From: Leeuwenhoekiella sp.
GTDB taxonomy: Bacteria; Bacteroidota; Bacteroidia; Flavobacteriales; Flavobacteriaceae
Reading direction: 5' to 3'
Assembly: GCA_002708845.1 (NCBI GenBank)
Contig: PAPI01000032.1
Location: 1 to 64,000 of the forward strand
DNA: 64,000 bases
The position numbers were made by a program, and so were the translations under genes. The number at the start of each line of letters is the position of its first letter. The first letter of the stretch is position 1. Below are positions 1-10,199 of this stretch, piece by piece. The notes under the pieces were generated by a model. It made no database searches and had not been told where the DNA came from. It worked only from the letters and a program-made list of their open reading frames with translations.

Positions 1-160
1 ATAGCGACGCGGAGCTGACAAAGCGGTTTTCGCCCAAATGGCGAAAAATTCCCAAGCGAGGGTGTCTTTTCTTTTGGTTCGTTTTCTTTGGACAAGCAAA
101 GAAAATGAACAGAATAATCTATAGAACCTTAAAATATACAAACCGACAAAGAAGGTTCAA
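1..160 (+). repeat. Dispersed mosaic repeat, left copy (hairpin module plus partial 53-nt module)
   Basis: This stretch matches the repeat mosaic at 53.2, 55.8 and 56.2 kb. It starts with the GCGACGCGGAGCTGAC motif and then a perfect 8-bp hairpin, TTTTCGCC (27-34) and GGCGAAAA (40-47). A second perfect hairpin has 9-bp arms TTTTCTTTG (82-90) and CAAAGAAAA (97-105). Bases 62-110 recur exactly, inverted, at 11511-11559. Bases 140-158 resemble the first part of the 53-nt repeat (AAACCGAC...GGTTC). No coding function is evident. Confidence 0.8.
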
Positions 161-272
161 AATTCCCATAAATAGAAAAAAACAGTTCTTTCATCTTACC
201 CTTCAGGTAAGAACAGGACAGGCAACTATCTAAAATTCCCTAGTTTGTACGCAATTCCAGATACCTGAAACA

Positions 273-1763
273 ATGACCTTAAACCGGTACTTTATTCATG
301 CAGGCCTCGCGTTACTGACCAGCCTTTTTTCCTGCGACCAAAAAAAACAATCAGACACTCCTGAAACCGATACGCTGAAAGCACCCAAGTGGATCAATAA
401 AGTTGGCGTGGAGCAAAACGAATTTAAAGAAGAGGTATTTTATGTGAATGACTACGACGCCATTGCAGACGGCAGCGCGCTGACCACAACCGCCATTCAA
501 AAAGCCATTGATGCCGCAGCAGCAACCGGAGGCGGTACCGTATCCTTTAAACCCGGAAATTACCTGAGCGGTTCTATTTTTATCAAAGAAAACGTTCATT
601 TTACTATTCCGGAAGGGGTTGAATTACTGGGAAGCGAAGACATCGCCGATTATACCGAGATCGATACCCGCATCGCCGGTGTAGAGATGCCGTGGCCTGC
701 GGCACTCATCAATGTACTCGATCAAAAAAACGTAACCATCGATGGCGATGGCCTTGTTGACGGACAGGGCAAAGTCTTCTGGGATTACTACTGGAACCTG
801 CGTAAGGAATACGAACCCAAGGGCCTGCGCTGGATTGTAGATTACGACGCCAAGCGGCCCCGTACCCTGCTCATTCAAAATTCAGAAAATATCATCCTTG
901 AAGACCTCAACATTCAGCGTGCCGGTTTCTGGACCGTGCAGGTACTCTACTCCAACCACGTCACCGTAGACGGTCTCACCATACGTAACAACATTGGCGG
1001 TCACGGCCCCAGCACCGATGGGATTGACATTGATTCTTCTAAATACATTTTGGTTCAAAACTGCAATATCGATTGCAACGACGATAATTTCTGCTTAAAA
1101 GCTGGGCGCGACTGGGACGGCCTGCGCGTAAACCGCTCTACGGAATACGTCGTGATTCGGGATTGTGTGGCGCTGGCAGGATCGGGTTTGTTTACCATAG
1201 GCAGTGAAACAAGCGGCAGCATTCGCCATGTTTATGTTTCAAACATTAAAGGTTTGGGAACCAAAAACGGACTCAACATCAAATCGGCTACCAACCGCGG
1301 CGGCACCGTTGAAGACGTATATATGCAAAACATTCAGATGGACAGCGTACGTACCTTTATGGAGGTTTCGATGAACTGGAATCCGTCATACAGCTATTCC
1401 AAACTGCCGGAAGGCTACGATTACGATAGTATTCCGCAACGCTGGAAAACTATGCTGATGGAAGTAGATCCTCCTGAAAAAGGAATCCCCACGTTTAAAG
1501 ACATCACGCTGTATAACATTGACGTCAAAGGGGCTCAACGCGCCATCAATGTAAACGGTATGGAACAATCACTGGTTGAAAACATCACCTTAAAAGATGT
1601 GCACATTCAGGCTGCAGAAGCCGGCCAGATCACCCACAGCACCAATTGGAATATCGAAAATGTAAGCCTGGATATCAACAACGGATCTACCCTAAAAATT
1701 GAAAATTCGCCCGGAGTCACCTTTTCCGATTCGCTCTATGTAACTTATCCAAAAAGCAATTAA
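273..1763 (+). CDS. GH28-family glycosidase (polygalacturonase-like), lipoprotein
   Basis: Probable glycoside hydrolase of family 28, the right-handed beta-helix family that cleaves galacturonic-acid linkages in pectin. A lipoprotein signal ends at Cys21 (LTSLFSC), so the enzyme is probably anchored to a membrane. GH28 signature positions appear as variants: STDG at 247-250, a DD pair at 270-271, GSE at 310-312 (where many members have GHG) and NIKS at 335-338. The helix repeat pattern of V/I-rich strands is clear. The length of 496 aa fits the family. It abuts the GH115 gene with no gap, suggesting translational coupling as first gene of a plus-strand operon. The exact substrate (homogalacturonan or rhamnogalacturonan) cannot be read from sequence; the PL11/GH105/GH106 context favours rhamnogalacturonan. 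Confidence 0.85.
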   Translation: MTLNRYFIHAGLALLTSLFSCDQKKQSDTPETDTLKAPKWINKVGVEQNEFKEEVFYVNDYDAIADGSALTTTAIQKAIDAAAATGGGTVSFKPGNYLSGSIFIKENVHFTIPEGVELLGSEDIADYTEIDTRIAGVEMPWPAALINVLDQKNVTIDGDGLVDGQGKVFWDYYWNLRKEYEPKGLRWIVDYDAKRPRTLLIQNSENIILEDLNIQRAGFWTVQVLYSNHVTVDGLTIRNNIGGHGPSTDGIDIDSSKYILVQNCNIDCNDDNFCLKAGRDWDGLRVNRSTEYVVIRDCVALAGSGLFTIGSETSGSIRHVYVSNIKGLGTKNGLNIKSATNRGGTVEDVYMQNIQMDSVRTFMEVSMNWNPSYSYSKLPEGYDYDSIPQRWKTMLMEVDPPEKGIPTFKDITLYNIDVKGAQRAINVNGMEQSLVENITLKDVHIQAAEAGQITHSTNWNIENVSLDINNGSTLKIENSPGVTFSDSLYVTYPKSN

Positions 1764-4289
1764 ATGAGCGTTCGCTTTATATTTCTAGGGTTTGTTACTG
1801 CTTTAATGCTCAGCTGTAGTAGCACAAACAATGGAAATAATAATAACAATAGCTCAGCTTTCGAACTGGTAACCCCCCAACAAAAAGCCACGATTATTTA
1901 CGATAAGAACGGGCCGGCACTCGATTCCATTGTCGCTCATCTCCTTGCTCAGGATATCGAATTGGTTTCGGGATATAAGCCTAAAGTGACTACCGACCTG
2001 AATTCGGTTTCGGGTAACGCAATCCTTATTGGTAATCAAAGTTCAGAATTATTACAATCCGTTCTTCCTTCCGATATGTATCGAAATACAGATTGGGAAA
2101 CCTATACCATTCAGCTTCGCGAAAACCCCTTTCCTAAGCTGAAGAAAGCTCTTATCATTGCCGGTGCAGATCCCCGCGGCACCGCTTACGGCGTATTTTC
2201 GATCTCTGAAAAAATAGGCGTTTCACCCTGGTACTGGTGGGCTGACGCCATTCCACAAAAGCAGGAAAATCTGGTCTTGAACCTAGATCCCATTCAGTCT
2301 AAAACACCTGCAGTAAAATTCCGCGGTATTTTTATCAACGATGAAGACTGGGGCTTACAACCCTGGGCCGAAAAAACCTTTGAACCGGAAACAGGAGATA
2401 TAGGCCCTAAAACCTATGCTAAAATTTTCGAACTGCTATTGCGCTTGCGCGCCAATACCATTTGGCCCGCGATGCATCCCGGCACCCGGGCTTTTTTTCA
2501 CTATCCCGGCAATGTAAAAATGGTAGAGAATTACGAGATTGTTTTAGGTTCTTCCCACGCTGAACCTATGTTGCGTAATAATGTAGATGAATGGGATCAC
2601 GATGTCATGGGTGATTTTAATTATTTCACTAACAGACAAAACGTACTGGATTATTGGGAACAACGGGTTGCGGAAGCTAAAAAGATAAACGGCATCTACA
2701 CGCTTGGAATGCGCGGTATTCATGACAGTGGAATGGAAGGCGCAAAAACAACTGCTGATGCTGCACAGATTTTAAACCAGGTAATCGGGGATCAACGTAA
2801 GCTTTTAGAAAAAAATATAGGAAATGTTGAAGAAATACCACAGGTTTTTACCGTTTACAAAGAAGTGCTTGACGTTTATGAATACGGCCTGGAACTGCCG
2901 GAAGACATCACCCTGATGTGGACCGATGACAATAACGGCTACATTCGCCGGTTGAGCAATGCTGAAGAACGCAAACGCGACGGCGGTAGCGGGGTCTATT
3001 ATCACGCTTCCTACTGGGGCAGGCCGCATGATTATTTGTGGCTGAGCACCACCCATCCGGCACTAATACGGGAAGAACTGCTCAAAGCTTACGATACCGG
3101 TGCCGATAAAATCTGGATTCTAAATGTGGGCGACATCAAGCCTGCGGAATACAATACGACCCTGTTTATGGATCTGGCTTTTGATCCGGAAAGATTCAGA
3201 CAGCCGGATGCCTATCAGAATCATATGCAGGACTTTTACCGAAGTATTTTTGGTGCCGAAAATTCCCAACAAATCACCGGGCTTCGCCACGCATACTACG
3301 ACCTGGCCTGGGTGCGTAAACCCGAATTTATGGGCTGGAGTCAGACCGAACCTACCCGGCCTACACATCTGACCGAATTTGAAATCGATCATTTTGGCAA
3401 TGAAAATCAACACCGCTTAGATGCCTATCAACAATTGACCGAGGGCGTTGATGCCATAAAAAAAGAGCTTTCTCCGGCGATGCAGGCTTCGTTCTTTCAG
3501 CTGGTGGAATACCCCATAAAAGGAGCCGCAGCGATGAACGCTAAATTTTTAAACCGGGATCAGGCCGTGTATTATGCGGAAACAAATCCTAAAAAAGCTA
3601 CAGATGCCGCTACACAGGTACAGGCTGCTTACGATACCATCGTTGCACTTACCGAAAAATACAACCGCCTGGAAAACGACAAATGGAATGGAATTATGGA
3701 TTTTAAACCCCGAGGGCTTCCGGTGTTTGAATTGCCCGACCTTAAAATTTCCAAAGAAAAAGATACCCGGGCTGTGCGAGAAGCCGCACCGCTACTCATT
3801 CAAAATGCAGCTTCCTTTGTAGAAGCATTTGGCTTTGAACAAGACTTTCCACAGCAATTAACCGGACTGGGATACAGCGGTAAAGCTGTTCAGTTAGCAC
3901 CTGCTACTGCATTAAGGAAAAACGATACCAGTTTAAAAAACAATCCCTATCTGAGTTATACTCTGGAGTTGAAAAACGCTCTTGACAAAGCAGCGCTTAC
4001 ACTTATGACAATCCCCAATCATCCAATTACAGGACAGCAGCATCTGCAGGTTGGCGTTCAAATAGATAAAGGTCCGGTTCAAATTATGGACTTTGAAACC
4101 TATGGCCGAAGTGAAGAATGGAAAACAAACGTGTTGCGCAACCAAAGCCGAAAATCAGTTAACCTGGGATCGCTCAAATCCGGAATACACAACCTCAAAA
4201 TTTACAGCATCGATCCGGGAGTACTGCTGGATTATTTTATACTTACGGAAATGGGCACTACACTTCCATACACCTTACCTAAAAATTAA
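1764..4289 (+). CDS. GH115-family alpha-glucuronidase, lipoprotein
   Basis: Likely family GH115 enzyme, a group known for removing glucuronic or 4-O-methyl-glucuronic acid from polysaccharide branches. The N-terminus is a lipoprotein signal with Cys18 followed by an Asn-rich linker. The family core is recognisable: GVSPWYWWADA, then FRGIFINDEDWGLQPWA, then RLRANTIWPAMHPGT and GSSHAEPM. The C-terminal part has the GYSGKAVQL element typical of the GH115 C-terminal domain. The length of 841 aa is normal. The start codon follows directly on the GH28 stop. GH115 is best known from glucuronoxylan, so its presence beside rhamnogalacturonan enzymes suggests a glucuronidated side chain; that substrate is inference. 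Confidence 0.87.
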   Translation: MSVRFIFLGFVTALMLSCSSTNNGNNNNNSSAFELVTPQQKATIIYDKNGPALDSIVAHLLAQDIELVSGYKPKVTTDLNSVSGNAILIGNQSSELLQSVLPSDMYRNTDWETYTIQLRENPFPKLKKALIIAGADPRGTAYGVFSISEKIGVSPWYWWADAIPQKQENLVLNLDPIQSKTPAVKFRGIFINDEDWGLQPWAEKTFEPETGDIGPKTYAKIFELLLRLRANTIWPAMHPGTRAFFHYPGNVKMVENYEIVLGSSHAEPMLRNNVDEWDHDVMGDFNYFTNRQNVLDYWEQRVAEAKKINGIYTLGMRGIHDSGMEGAKTTADAAQILNQVIGDQRKLLEKNIGNVEEIPQVFTVYKEVLDVYEYGLELPEDITLMWTDDNNGYIRRLSNAEERKRDGGSGVYYHASYWGRPHDYLWLSTTHPALIREELLKAYDTGADKIWILNVGDIKPAEYNTTLFMDLAFDPERFRQPDAYQNHMQDFYRSIFGAENSQQITGLRHAYYDLAWVRKPEFMGWSQTEPTRPTHLTEFEIDHFGNENQHRLDAYQQLTEGVDAIKKELSPAMQASFFQLVEYPIKGAAAMNAKFLNRDQAVYYAETNPKKATDAATQVQAAYDTIVALTEKYNRLENDKWNGIMDFKPRGLPVFELPDLKISKEKDTRAVREAAPLLIQNAASFVEAFGFEQDFPQQLTGLGYSGKAVQLAPATALRKNDTSLKNNPYLSYTLELKNALDKAALTLMTIPNHPITGQQHLQVGVQIDKGPVQIMDFETYGRSEEWKTNVLRNQSRKSVNLGSLKSGIHNLKIYSIDPGVLLDYFILTEMGTTLPYTLPKN

Positions 4290-4296
4290 AATTCTT

Positions 4297-6180
4297 ATGA
4301 AAAAGTTGTTCCCTACACCCCTGGTTTTACTACTCCTTTGCTTTATATGCTTTTCAGCCTGCGCCCAGCAACGCCTGATGGAAAATCTGGACCGCGGCCT
4401 GATCGCCATTCCGCAGCAGGACGGTTCGGTGGCTGTGAGTTGGCGGGTGTTAGGCACAGACCCCGATGCCTTGACCTTTAACCTCTACCGAAAAACTGCA
4501 GCTCAGGAACCGGTAAAAATCTATACGGCCCAACCGGGGGATCCCAGCTTTTTTACAGACACGCAGGTTGATCTTTCCAAAGAGAATACCTGGTACGTCA
4601 CCACCACTACAAACGGTAAAGAAGAAAACCAACCCGGCAGCTACACTTTAAACGCGGATGCAGCCCAACTCCCCTACCATTCCGTTGCCCTGCAAACGCC
4701 GGAAGGCTACTTTCCCGGAGATGCCAGTGTGGGTGATCTGGATGGCGACGGAGAATACGAAATCATTTTACACCAGATGGGCAAAGGCCACGACAATTCG
4801 CACCGCGGCTTAACCGATGCGCCCATTCTGCAGGCCTACAAACTGGACGGCACCTTGTTATGGGAAATCAATTTAGGTAAAAACATACGCGAAGGTGCGC
4901 ATTACACCCAGTTTCTTGTGTACGACTTTGACAGCGATGGCAAAGGCGAACTGGTCTGTAAAACTGCAGACGGCACTACCGATGCCGCAGGAATCGTCAT
5001 CGGAGACCCAGAAGCCGACTGGCGTGATACCGATGAGCGTTCGCGCACTTTTGGTAAAATCCTAAAAGGACCGGAATACCTGACGGTTTTTGATGGTGAA
5101 ACGGGAAAAGCCGTAGCAACTACAGATTACATTCCGCCACGGGGTGATATTGGCGCCTGGGGCGGCCACGGAGGAAACGGCAAAAACGACCGCACCGGCA
5201 ATCGCGTAGATCGCTTTACGGCCTGTGTGGCCTACCTCGACGGAATTCATCCCAGCATCGTAATGGGACGCGGGTATTACGGCCGTAGCGTTCTGGCAGC
5301 TTTCGATTTTAAAAACAAAAAACTACAGTCCCGTTGGGTATTTGATTCAGAAAATGGGGACAATCCGTATTCCGGGCAGGGAAACCACAACCTGTCAGTT
5401 GCCGATGTGGATGACGACGGTAAAGACGAAATCATTTTTGGGGCGATGACTGTTGACGACGACGGCAGCGGCTTGTACACCACCGGCTTCCGGCACGGGG
5501 ATGCGATTCACGTAAGCGATCTGGACCCCGAGGTTCCGGGTCTCGAGCGTTTTGGCATTCACGAGATTGAAGAAGGTACAAAAGGTCCGGGAGTGGTGTT
5601 GTTTTCGGCTAAGGACGGAAAGGTGCTCTTTACTGCGATGCCCAATCAGGATGTGGGACGCGGAGTCGCTGCCAATATTGATACGACGCGCGTGGGGGCA
5701 CAAATGTGGTGGCTGGGTTCGCGCCAACTGCACGACATCAAAGGAAACCCCATTGGGGAAGCGCCGCGATCAGCCAACTTCCTCATATGGTGGGACGGCG
5801 ATTACAGTCGCGAACTTTTAGACCGCACCTACATTGCCAAGTATGGCAAAGGCATCCTTTTTAATGCCGAAGGAGCCACCTGGGCCAAAGGCAGCAAAGC
5901 CACGCCGTCGCTAAGTGCGGACATTCTTGGCGACTGGCGTGAAGAAGTAATTTTTCCTTCAAAAGAAGGCGATGAATTGCGCATCTATGCCACGCCCATC
6001 CCCACCAAACACCGCATGTACACCCTGATGCACGATCCGCAATACCGTCTGAGTATCGCCTGGCAGAATGTAGGCTACAACCAGCCACCGCATTTAGGTT
6101 TTTATTTTGGTCAGGGTCTAAAAAGCATTCCAAAACCGAATATCAGACTCATTCCTAAAAATCTGAATCCCCCGAAATGA
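4297..6180 (+). CDS. PL11 rhamnogalacturonan endolyase
   Basis: Polysaccharide lyase family 11, which cleaves the rhamnose-galacturonate backbone of rhamnogalacturonan I by beta-elimination. The first residues form a signal peptide (MKKLFPTPLVLLLL...FSACAQQ; the Cys could also be a lipobox). Family hallmarks follow: RLMENLDRGLIAI, an Ig/FN3-like strand region, and a beta-propeller with acidic Ca-binding loops such as VGDLDGDGEYEI and VADVDDDGKDEI. I start at 4297 rather than 4093 because the upstream extension overlaps the GH115 coding region and would hide the signal peptide. The resulting 627 aa is the usual family size. The stop overlaps the next start in ATGA, so coupling to the GH2 gene is likely. 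Confidence 0.9.
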   Translation: MKKLFPTPLVLLLLCFICFSACAQQRLMENLDRGLIAIPQQDGSVAVSWRVLGTDPDALTFNLYRKTAAQEPVKIYTAQPGDPSFFTDTQVDLSKENTWYVTTTTNGKEENQPGSYTLNADAAQLPYHSVALQTPEGYFPGDASVGDLDGDGEYEIILHQMGKGHDNSHRGLTDAPILQAYKLDGTLLWEINLGKNIREGAHYTQFLVYDFDSDGKGELVCKTADGTTDAAGIVIGDPEADWRDTDERSRTFGKILKGPEYLTVFDGETGKAVATTDYIPPRGDIGAWGGHGGNGKNDRTGNRVDRFTACVAYLDGIHPSIVMGRGYYGRSVLAAFDFKNKKLQSRWVFDSENGDNPYSGQGNHNLSVADVDDDGKDEIIFGAMTVDDDGSGLYTTGFRHGDAIHVSDLDPEVPGLERFGIHEIEEGTKGPGVVLFSAKDGKVLFTAMPNQDVGRGVAANIDTTRVGAQMWWLGSRQLHDIKGNPIGEAPRSANFLIWWDGDYSRELLDRTYIAKYGKGILFNAEGATWAKGSKATPSLSADILGDWREEVIFPSKEGDELRIYATPIPTKHRMYTLMHDPQYRLSIAWQNVGYNQPPHLGFYFGQGLKSIPKPNIRLIPKNLNPPK

Positions 6181-9071
6181 TCCCTCTAAAACTGAAAATG
6201 CCCGCAGTTGCAATCGTCTTGCTCGTTCTGGGCTTTTCAGCGCTTGCTCAAACCCGCGACACCTTGGATCTGGAAGGAAGATGGGCATTTCAGATAGACC
6301 GTAACGACCGCGGTACAGTCGAAAAATGGTTTACCCAAAAATTAAAAGACAACATCATCCTTCCCGGGTCGATGTTAACCAACAATAAGGGCAACGACAT
6401 CAGCATCGCAACCCAATGGACCGGAAGTATTTACGACAGCTCTTTTTACTTCAATCCGCGCTATAAAAAATACCAGCAACCCGGGGATGTGAAATTTCCG
6501 TTTTGGCTCACGCCGAAAAAAGAATACGTGGGAGCCGCCTGGTATCAAAAGGAAGTCAATATCCCTAAAGACTGGAAAAACCAGCGGATTTTTCTGTTTC
6601 TCGAACGGGCACATACCGAAACCGTAGTCTGGCTTGATGATACCCAACTGGGGATGCAAAACTCCATGGTAGCTCCGCATCAGTACGAACTCCAGGCCGG
6701 CATCAAACCCGGCAAGCACACGCTTACAATTCGGGTAGACAACCGCATCAAAGAGATCAACGTAGGACCGGACTCCCACAGCCTCACCGATCATACCCAG
6801 GGCAACTGGAACGGCATCATCGGCAAACTCAAACTCATCGCTACGCCTTCGGTGTATATGGGAACTATTCAGGCCTATCCCAATCGGGAGCAAAAAGAAG
6901 TGCTTTTTAAAATACCTGTGAATCAAACGGAAAACAAAAAGACTACAATCACCCTAAATCTTGATCTTACCACCTTCAATACTCCTGAAACGACCGATTT
7001 TAACTTCCGCAAAAAAGAGGTTCGCCTCACTGAAAAAACAGACACGCTAGAAGTCACTTACAGTCTGAGCGAAAACCTTCAGCTATGGGACGAATTCCAT
7101 CCTGCCTTGTACCGTGCGCATTTCAGCCTAAAATCAAAAGCAGGCATAGACGAAAAGAAACTAAGCTTTGGAATCCGCGATTTTAAAACCCAGGGCCGAA
7201 GCTTTACGATAAACGACCGGCCCACCTTTTTACGAGGAACGTTGGACAATGCCATTTTCCCGCTAACCGGCTATCCGCCTATGGATGTACCCTCCTGGAA
7301 ACGTATTTTTCGCATCATCAAAAACCACGGACTCAACCATGTGCGCTACCATTCCTGGTGTCCGCCCGAAGCTGCTTTTAAAGCCGCAGACTGTGTGGGT
7401 ATCTATTTGCAGCCCGAAGGTCCCAGCTGGGCCAATCACGGGACTGCGCTGGGTGTGGGCCGCAACATAGACCGGTATATCTATGAGGAAACCAACCGGA
7501 TGATGCAGCAGTATGGCAATTATGCATCCTATGTGATGATGGCCTACGGCAACGAGCCCCGCGGCAAGCAGGTGGAATACCTTACTGCTTTTAACGACTA
7601 CTGGAAACAAAAAGACGAGCGCCGCCTGTACACCGGGGCTTCGGTGGGCGGCAGCTGGCCGGTGATCCCAAACAACGAATTTATGGTACGCGGCGGTGCC
7701 CGCGATCTTGACTGGAAAAATCGTGCTCCGCAATCGGTAAACGATTTTAGCGAAAATATCAAAGGCTTTAGCGTGCCTTTTGTTTCCCACGAAACCGGGC
7801 AGTATTGCGTATTTCCCAATTTTGACGAAATAAAAAAATACACCGGGGCTTACGAAGCCCGAAATTTCGAGCTCTTTCAGGAAGATCTGGCCGATCATCA
7901 TATGCGCGATCAGGCAGATGCCTTTTTTAAAGCTTCCGGAAAATTGCAGGTGCTGGCGTACAAATACAGTATTGAAAAAGCGATGCGCACACCCGGCTAT
8001 TCGGGTTATCAATTGCTTTCCCTGAGTGATTATAGCGGACAGGGAACCGCACTGGTTGGGATTTTAAATGCCTTTTGGGACCCTAAACCCTATGTGAATG
8101 CAGAAGAATGGCGGGAGTTTAGCAGCGAAACCGTACCCCTGGCAGAGCTTCCAAAATTTGTATTTACCAATGTGGAAGAATTCACCGCTGAAATTCAAAT
8201 CGCACATTTTGGAAGTGCAAAAATTATTAATAATCAAAGTTGGTCCATCACAGATGAAAAGGGTGAGGAACTGACTTCAGGAACCTTTAACCAGTCCGAA
8301 ATCAACTACGGACTTTCAAATTTGGGCGTTGTTCAATTTCCGCTTCGCGAAATGGATACCGCTCAAAAATTAACTCTGGAGGTAAGCATCGAAGGTCCCG
8401 AATTTAAAAATCATTGGGACTTCTGGGTATTCCCGGAAACACTTCCAAAGCTGGCAAGCAGCGTTTACGAATGTACCGAGTTAGATGAGAAAGCCCTGGA
8501 GGTATTGGAAAAGGGTGGTACCGTTTTACTCAATGCTGCCGGCAAAATCGTCAAAGGTGCGGAAGTGGCGCAGACCTTTCTCCCTGTGTTCTGGAACACT
8601 TCCTGGTTTCAGATGCGACCGCCGCACACCCTGGGCATTGTTGTAGACCCGAAGCATCCACTCTTTCAGGATTTTCCAACCGATTTTCACAGCGATTTGC
8701 AATGGTGGAGCATCCTAAACAAACAGCAGGTGATGCATCTGGAGGACTTCCCTCCTGCTTTTAAACCCCTCATTCAGCCTATTGACACCTGGTTTATGAA
8801 CCGACGTCTCGCGATGGCTTTTGAAGCACAAGTAAGTAATGGAAAGCTATTGGTCATCAGCGTAGACCTCAACGATCCCAAAAAAGATGCTGCCGCCCAC
8901 CAACTCTACTACAGCCTGCAACAGTATTTGAATTCAGATGATTTTGATCCTAAGACTAAACTGGAACCCCAATTGATTCAAGACTTATTTACCACCCCGT
9001 CCCGGCAACAGTTTGATAAATACACCAAAGACAGCCCCGATGAGTTGAAACCGGAGCATAAAGGAAACTAA
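6177..9071 (+). CDS. GH2-family glycoside hydrolase (beta-galactosidase/glucuronidase-like)
   Basis: Secreted enzyme of the GH2 type. A signal peptide ends near residue 25 (FSALAQ). A jelly-roll sugar-binding domain follows (LEGRWAFQID, WYQKEV, HTETVVWLDD), then an Ig-like domain and a TIM barrel. The putative acid/base is Glu460 in MMAYGNEP and the nucleophile Glu539 in FVSHETGQY. The C-terminal 300 residues form extra beta-rich domains, giving 964 aa. It overlaps PL11 by four bases and is last in the plus-strand operon. Enzymes of this kind occur in rhamnogalacturonan loci of Bacteroidota, but the sugar removed (galactose, glucuronic acid or other) is not determinable here. Confidence 0.82.
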   Translation: MIPLKLKMPAVAIVLLVLGFSALAQTRDTLDLEGRWAFQIDRNDRGTVEKWFTQKLKDNIILPGSMLTNNKGNDISIATQWTGSIYDSSFYFNPRYKKYQQPGDVKFPFWLTPKKEYVGAAWYQKEVNIPKDWKNQRIFLFLERAHTETVVWLDDTQLGMQNSMVAPHQYELQAGIKPGKHTLTIRVDNRIKEINVGPDSHSLTDHTQGNWNGIIGKLKLIATPSVYMGTIQAYPNREQKEVLFKIPVNQTENKKTTITLNLDLTTFNTPETTDFNFRKKEVRLTEKTDTLEVTYSLSENLQLWDEFHPALYRAHFSLKSKAGIDEKKLSFGIRDFKTQGRSFTINDRPTFLRGTLDNAIFPLTGYPPMDVPSWKRIFRIIKNHGLNHVRYHSWCPPEAAFKAADCVGIYLQPEGPSWANHGTALGVGRNIDRYIYEETNRMMQQYGNYASYVMMAYGNEPRGKQVEYLTAFNDYWKQKDERRLYTGASVGGSWPVIPNNEFMVRGGARDLDWKNRAPQSVNDFSENIKGFSVPFVSHETGQYCVFPNFDEIKKYTGAYEARNFELFQEDLADHHMRDQADAFFKASGKLQVLAYKYSIEKAMRTPGYSGYQLLSLSDYSGQGTALVGILNAFWDPKPYVNAEEWREFSSETVPLAELPKFVFTNVEEFTAEIQIAHFGSAKIINNQSWSITDEKGEELTSGTFNQSEINYGLSNLGVVQFPLREMDTAQKLTLEVSIEGPEFKNHWDFWVFPETLPKLASSVYECTELDEKALEVLEKGGTVLLNAAGKIVKGAEVAQTFLPVFWNTSWFQMRPPHTLGIVVDPKHPLFQDFPTDFHSDLQWWSILNKQQVMHLEDFPPAFKPLIQPIDTWFMNRRLAMAFEAQVSNGKLLVISVDLNDPKKDAAAHQLYYSLQQYLNSDDFDPKTKLEPQLIQDLFTTPSRQQFDKYTKDSPDELKPEHKGN

Positions 9072-9114
9072 GCTTAGCCTAACTCAAAACATCTCCTCAT
9101 ACCAAACTCTTCTC

Positions 9115-9132
9115 CTCCCGAAGCTTCGGGAG
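9115..9132. terminator. Palindromic hairpin between convergent genes
   Basis: A perfect 18-bp palindrome, CTCCCGAA plus GC plus TTCGGGAG, lies 44 bases after the GH2 stop and ahead of the convergent GH43-like gene. It can form a stable stem on either strand. It lacks a clear T-tract, so bidirectional terminator activity is only likely; short palindromes of this type are also common dispersed repeats in Flavobacteriia. Confidence 0.5.
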
Positions 9133-9169
9133 ATTAGGTAGTTTGATTCTTGAAAGCATTTCTAGTGAG

Positions 9170-9190
9170 ATGCTGAAACACGTTCAGCAT
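9170..9190. repeat. Hairpin repeat (ATGCTGAA/TTCAGCAT)
   Basis: Perfect 8-bp arms ATGCTGAA and TTCAGCAT surround a 5-base loop in the convergent intergenic region. Together with the palindrome at 9115 it may end transcription from both sides. The wording GAGATGCTGAAAC...GTTCAGCATGACG is of the dispersed-repeat kind. Confidence 0.5.
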
Positions 9191-9247
9191 GACGATTCAA
9201 AAAACTTACGTGTTAGCACGATTATATCGCGTGCAAATAAACCTCAA

Positions 9248-10183
9248 TTATCGAGTAAACGCCTTTTGAATCGATTTTAACTCCTTTGGGGAAACACGTA
9301 TCGCGGTGCCGTGCCGAATACCATCAGGAAAGGAAACCTGATCAGAAATATCAATCCAGTTTTTTAAGTCGGTAGATTTTACCGCGCCGTATTGATGGTC
9401 AGTATATTTATCAAAATAGACCAGCCACTCCCCGTCTTTCTGAATCAGCGTGGGACCTTCGGCCCAGTAGTTTCCGGTAATGGGTTCGCTCGCTTCCGAA
9501 TACGGTCCGGTTAAGTTTTGTGCGGTGGCTACTTTGAGATTTTTGCGCGCCGGTTCACGGGTTTCGTCTTTTAAAACCATCACAAACTGTTTCCCGTCCC
9601 ATTGAATCGTGGCGTCTATGGAATTGAAACCGGGTTCGTAAAGCACCTGGGCTTTGCTAAATTCTTTAAAATCTTTGGTAAGCGTATAATACATACGGTG
9701 GTTGTAGCCCGCATCCATTTCCGATTGGGTCTCCGGATACAAACCGGGAATGGTGGTTGCCCAGTAGATCATATATTCCTCGTTTTGGGCATCATAGGTG
9801 ATCTCCGGTGCCCAGCAGTTACGCGCCGTTTCTTCGTATTCCATGACCGGTATTAATTGCTGTTCAGACCAATTGATCAAATCTTCGGAAGATGCATAAC
9901 CGATGCCCCGCTCGGTCCAGCCTGTGGTCCACACCATATGATACCTGCCATCCCCGCCTTTGATGACTGCCGGATCCCGCATCAGTTTTTGCTCCCCCAC
10001 TTCGGGGGTAAGAATAGACTGATCGTTGTTTAAAGACTTCCAGTGTAGCGCGTCGGTGCTGTAAGCCAGATGTAACCCGTCTTCACCGTTACCTTTAAAA
10101 TAGGTAAAGATATAGGCCGGGTCCTGTGCACTACAGGTAAAGGAATTGAATACTAGTGTAAGAACGGTAATAAGTCGAATCAT
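9248..10183 (-). CDS. GH43-like five-bladed beta-propeller glycosidase
   Basis: Secreted protein resembling family GH43, whose members cleave arabinose, xylose or galactose residues. A signal peptide ends near residue 19 (FTCSAQ). Propeller-blade motifs are visible: RDPAV at 69-73, WAPEI at 124-128, SIDAT around 190 and the likely acid EGPT at 242-245. Length 311 aa fits a single-domain member. It stands alone on the minus strand, with a 237-base gap to the esterase upstream that carries a decayed dispersed repeat. The natural substrate could be an arabinan or galactan side chain of rhamnogalacturonan I; a GH117-like or GH32/68-clan relative is the main alternative. Confidence 0.75.
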   Translation of the reverse strand: MIRLITVLTLVFNSFTCSAQDPAYIFTYFKGNGEDGLHLAYSTDALHWKSLNNDQSILTPEVGEQKLMRDPAVIKGGDGRYHMVWTTGWTERGIGYASSEDLINWSEQQLIPVMEYEETARNCWAPEITYDAQNEEYMIYWATTIPGLYPETQSEMDAGYNHRMYYTLTKDFKEFSKAQVLYEPGFNSIDATIQWDGKQFVMVLKDETREPARKNLKVATAQNLTGPYSEASEPITGNYWAEGPTLIQKDGEWLVYFDKYTDHQYGAVKSTDLKNWIDISDQVSFPDGIRHGTAIRVSPKELKSIQKAFTR

Positions 10184-10199
10184 TGGTTTGAATATTAAT

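Noticed and set aside
4093-4296. Longer start for the PL11 gene
   Set aside because: The extra 68 residues overlap the GH115 reading frame and would place the signal peptide inside the protein.
7263-8012. 249-aa frame antisense to the GH2 gene
   Set aside because: Lies entirely within a well-supported gene on the other strand and has no family features; long antisense frames are expected in this codon-biased DNA.
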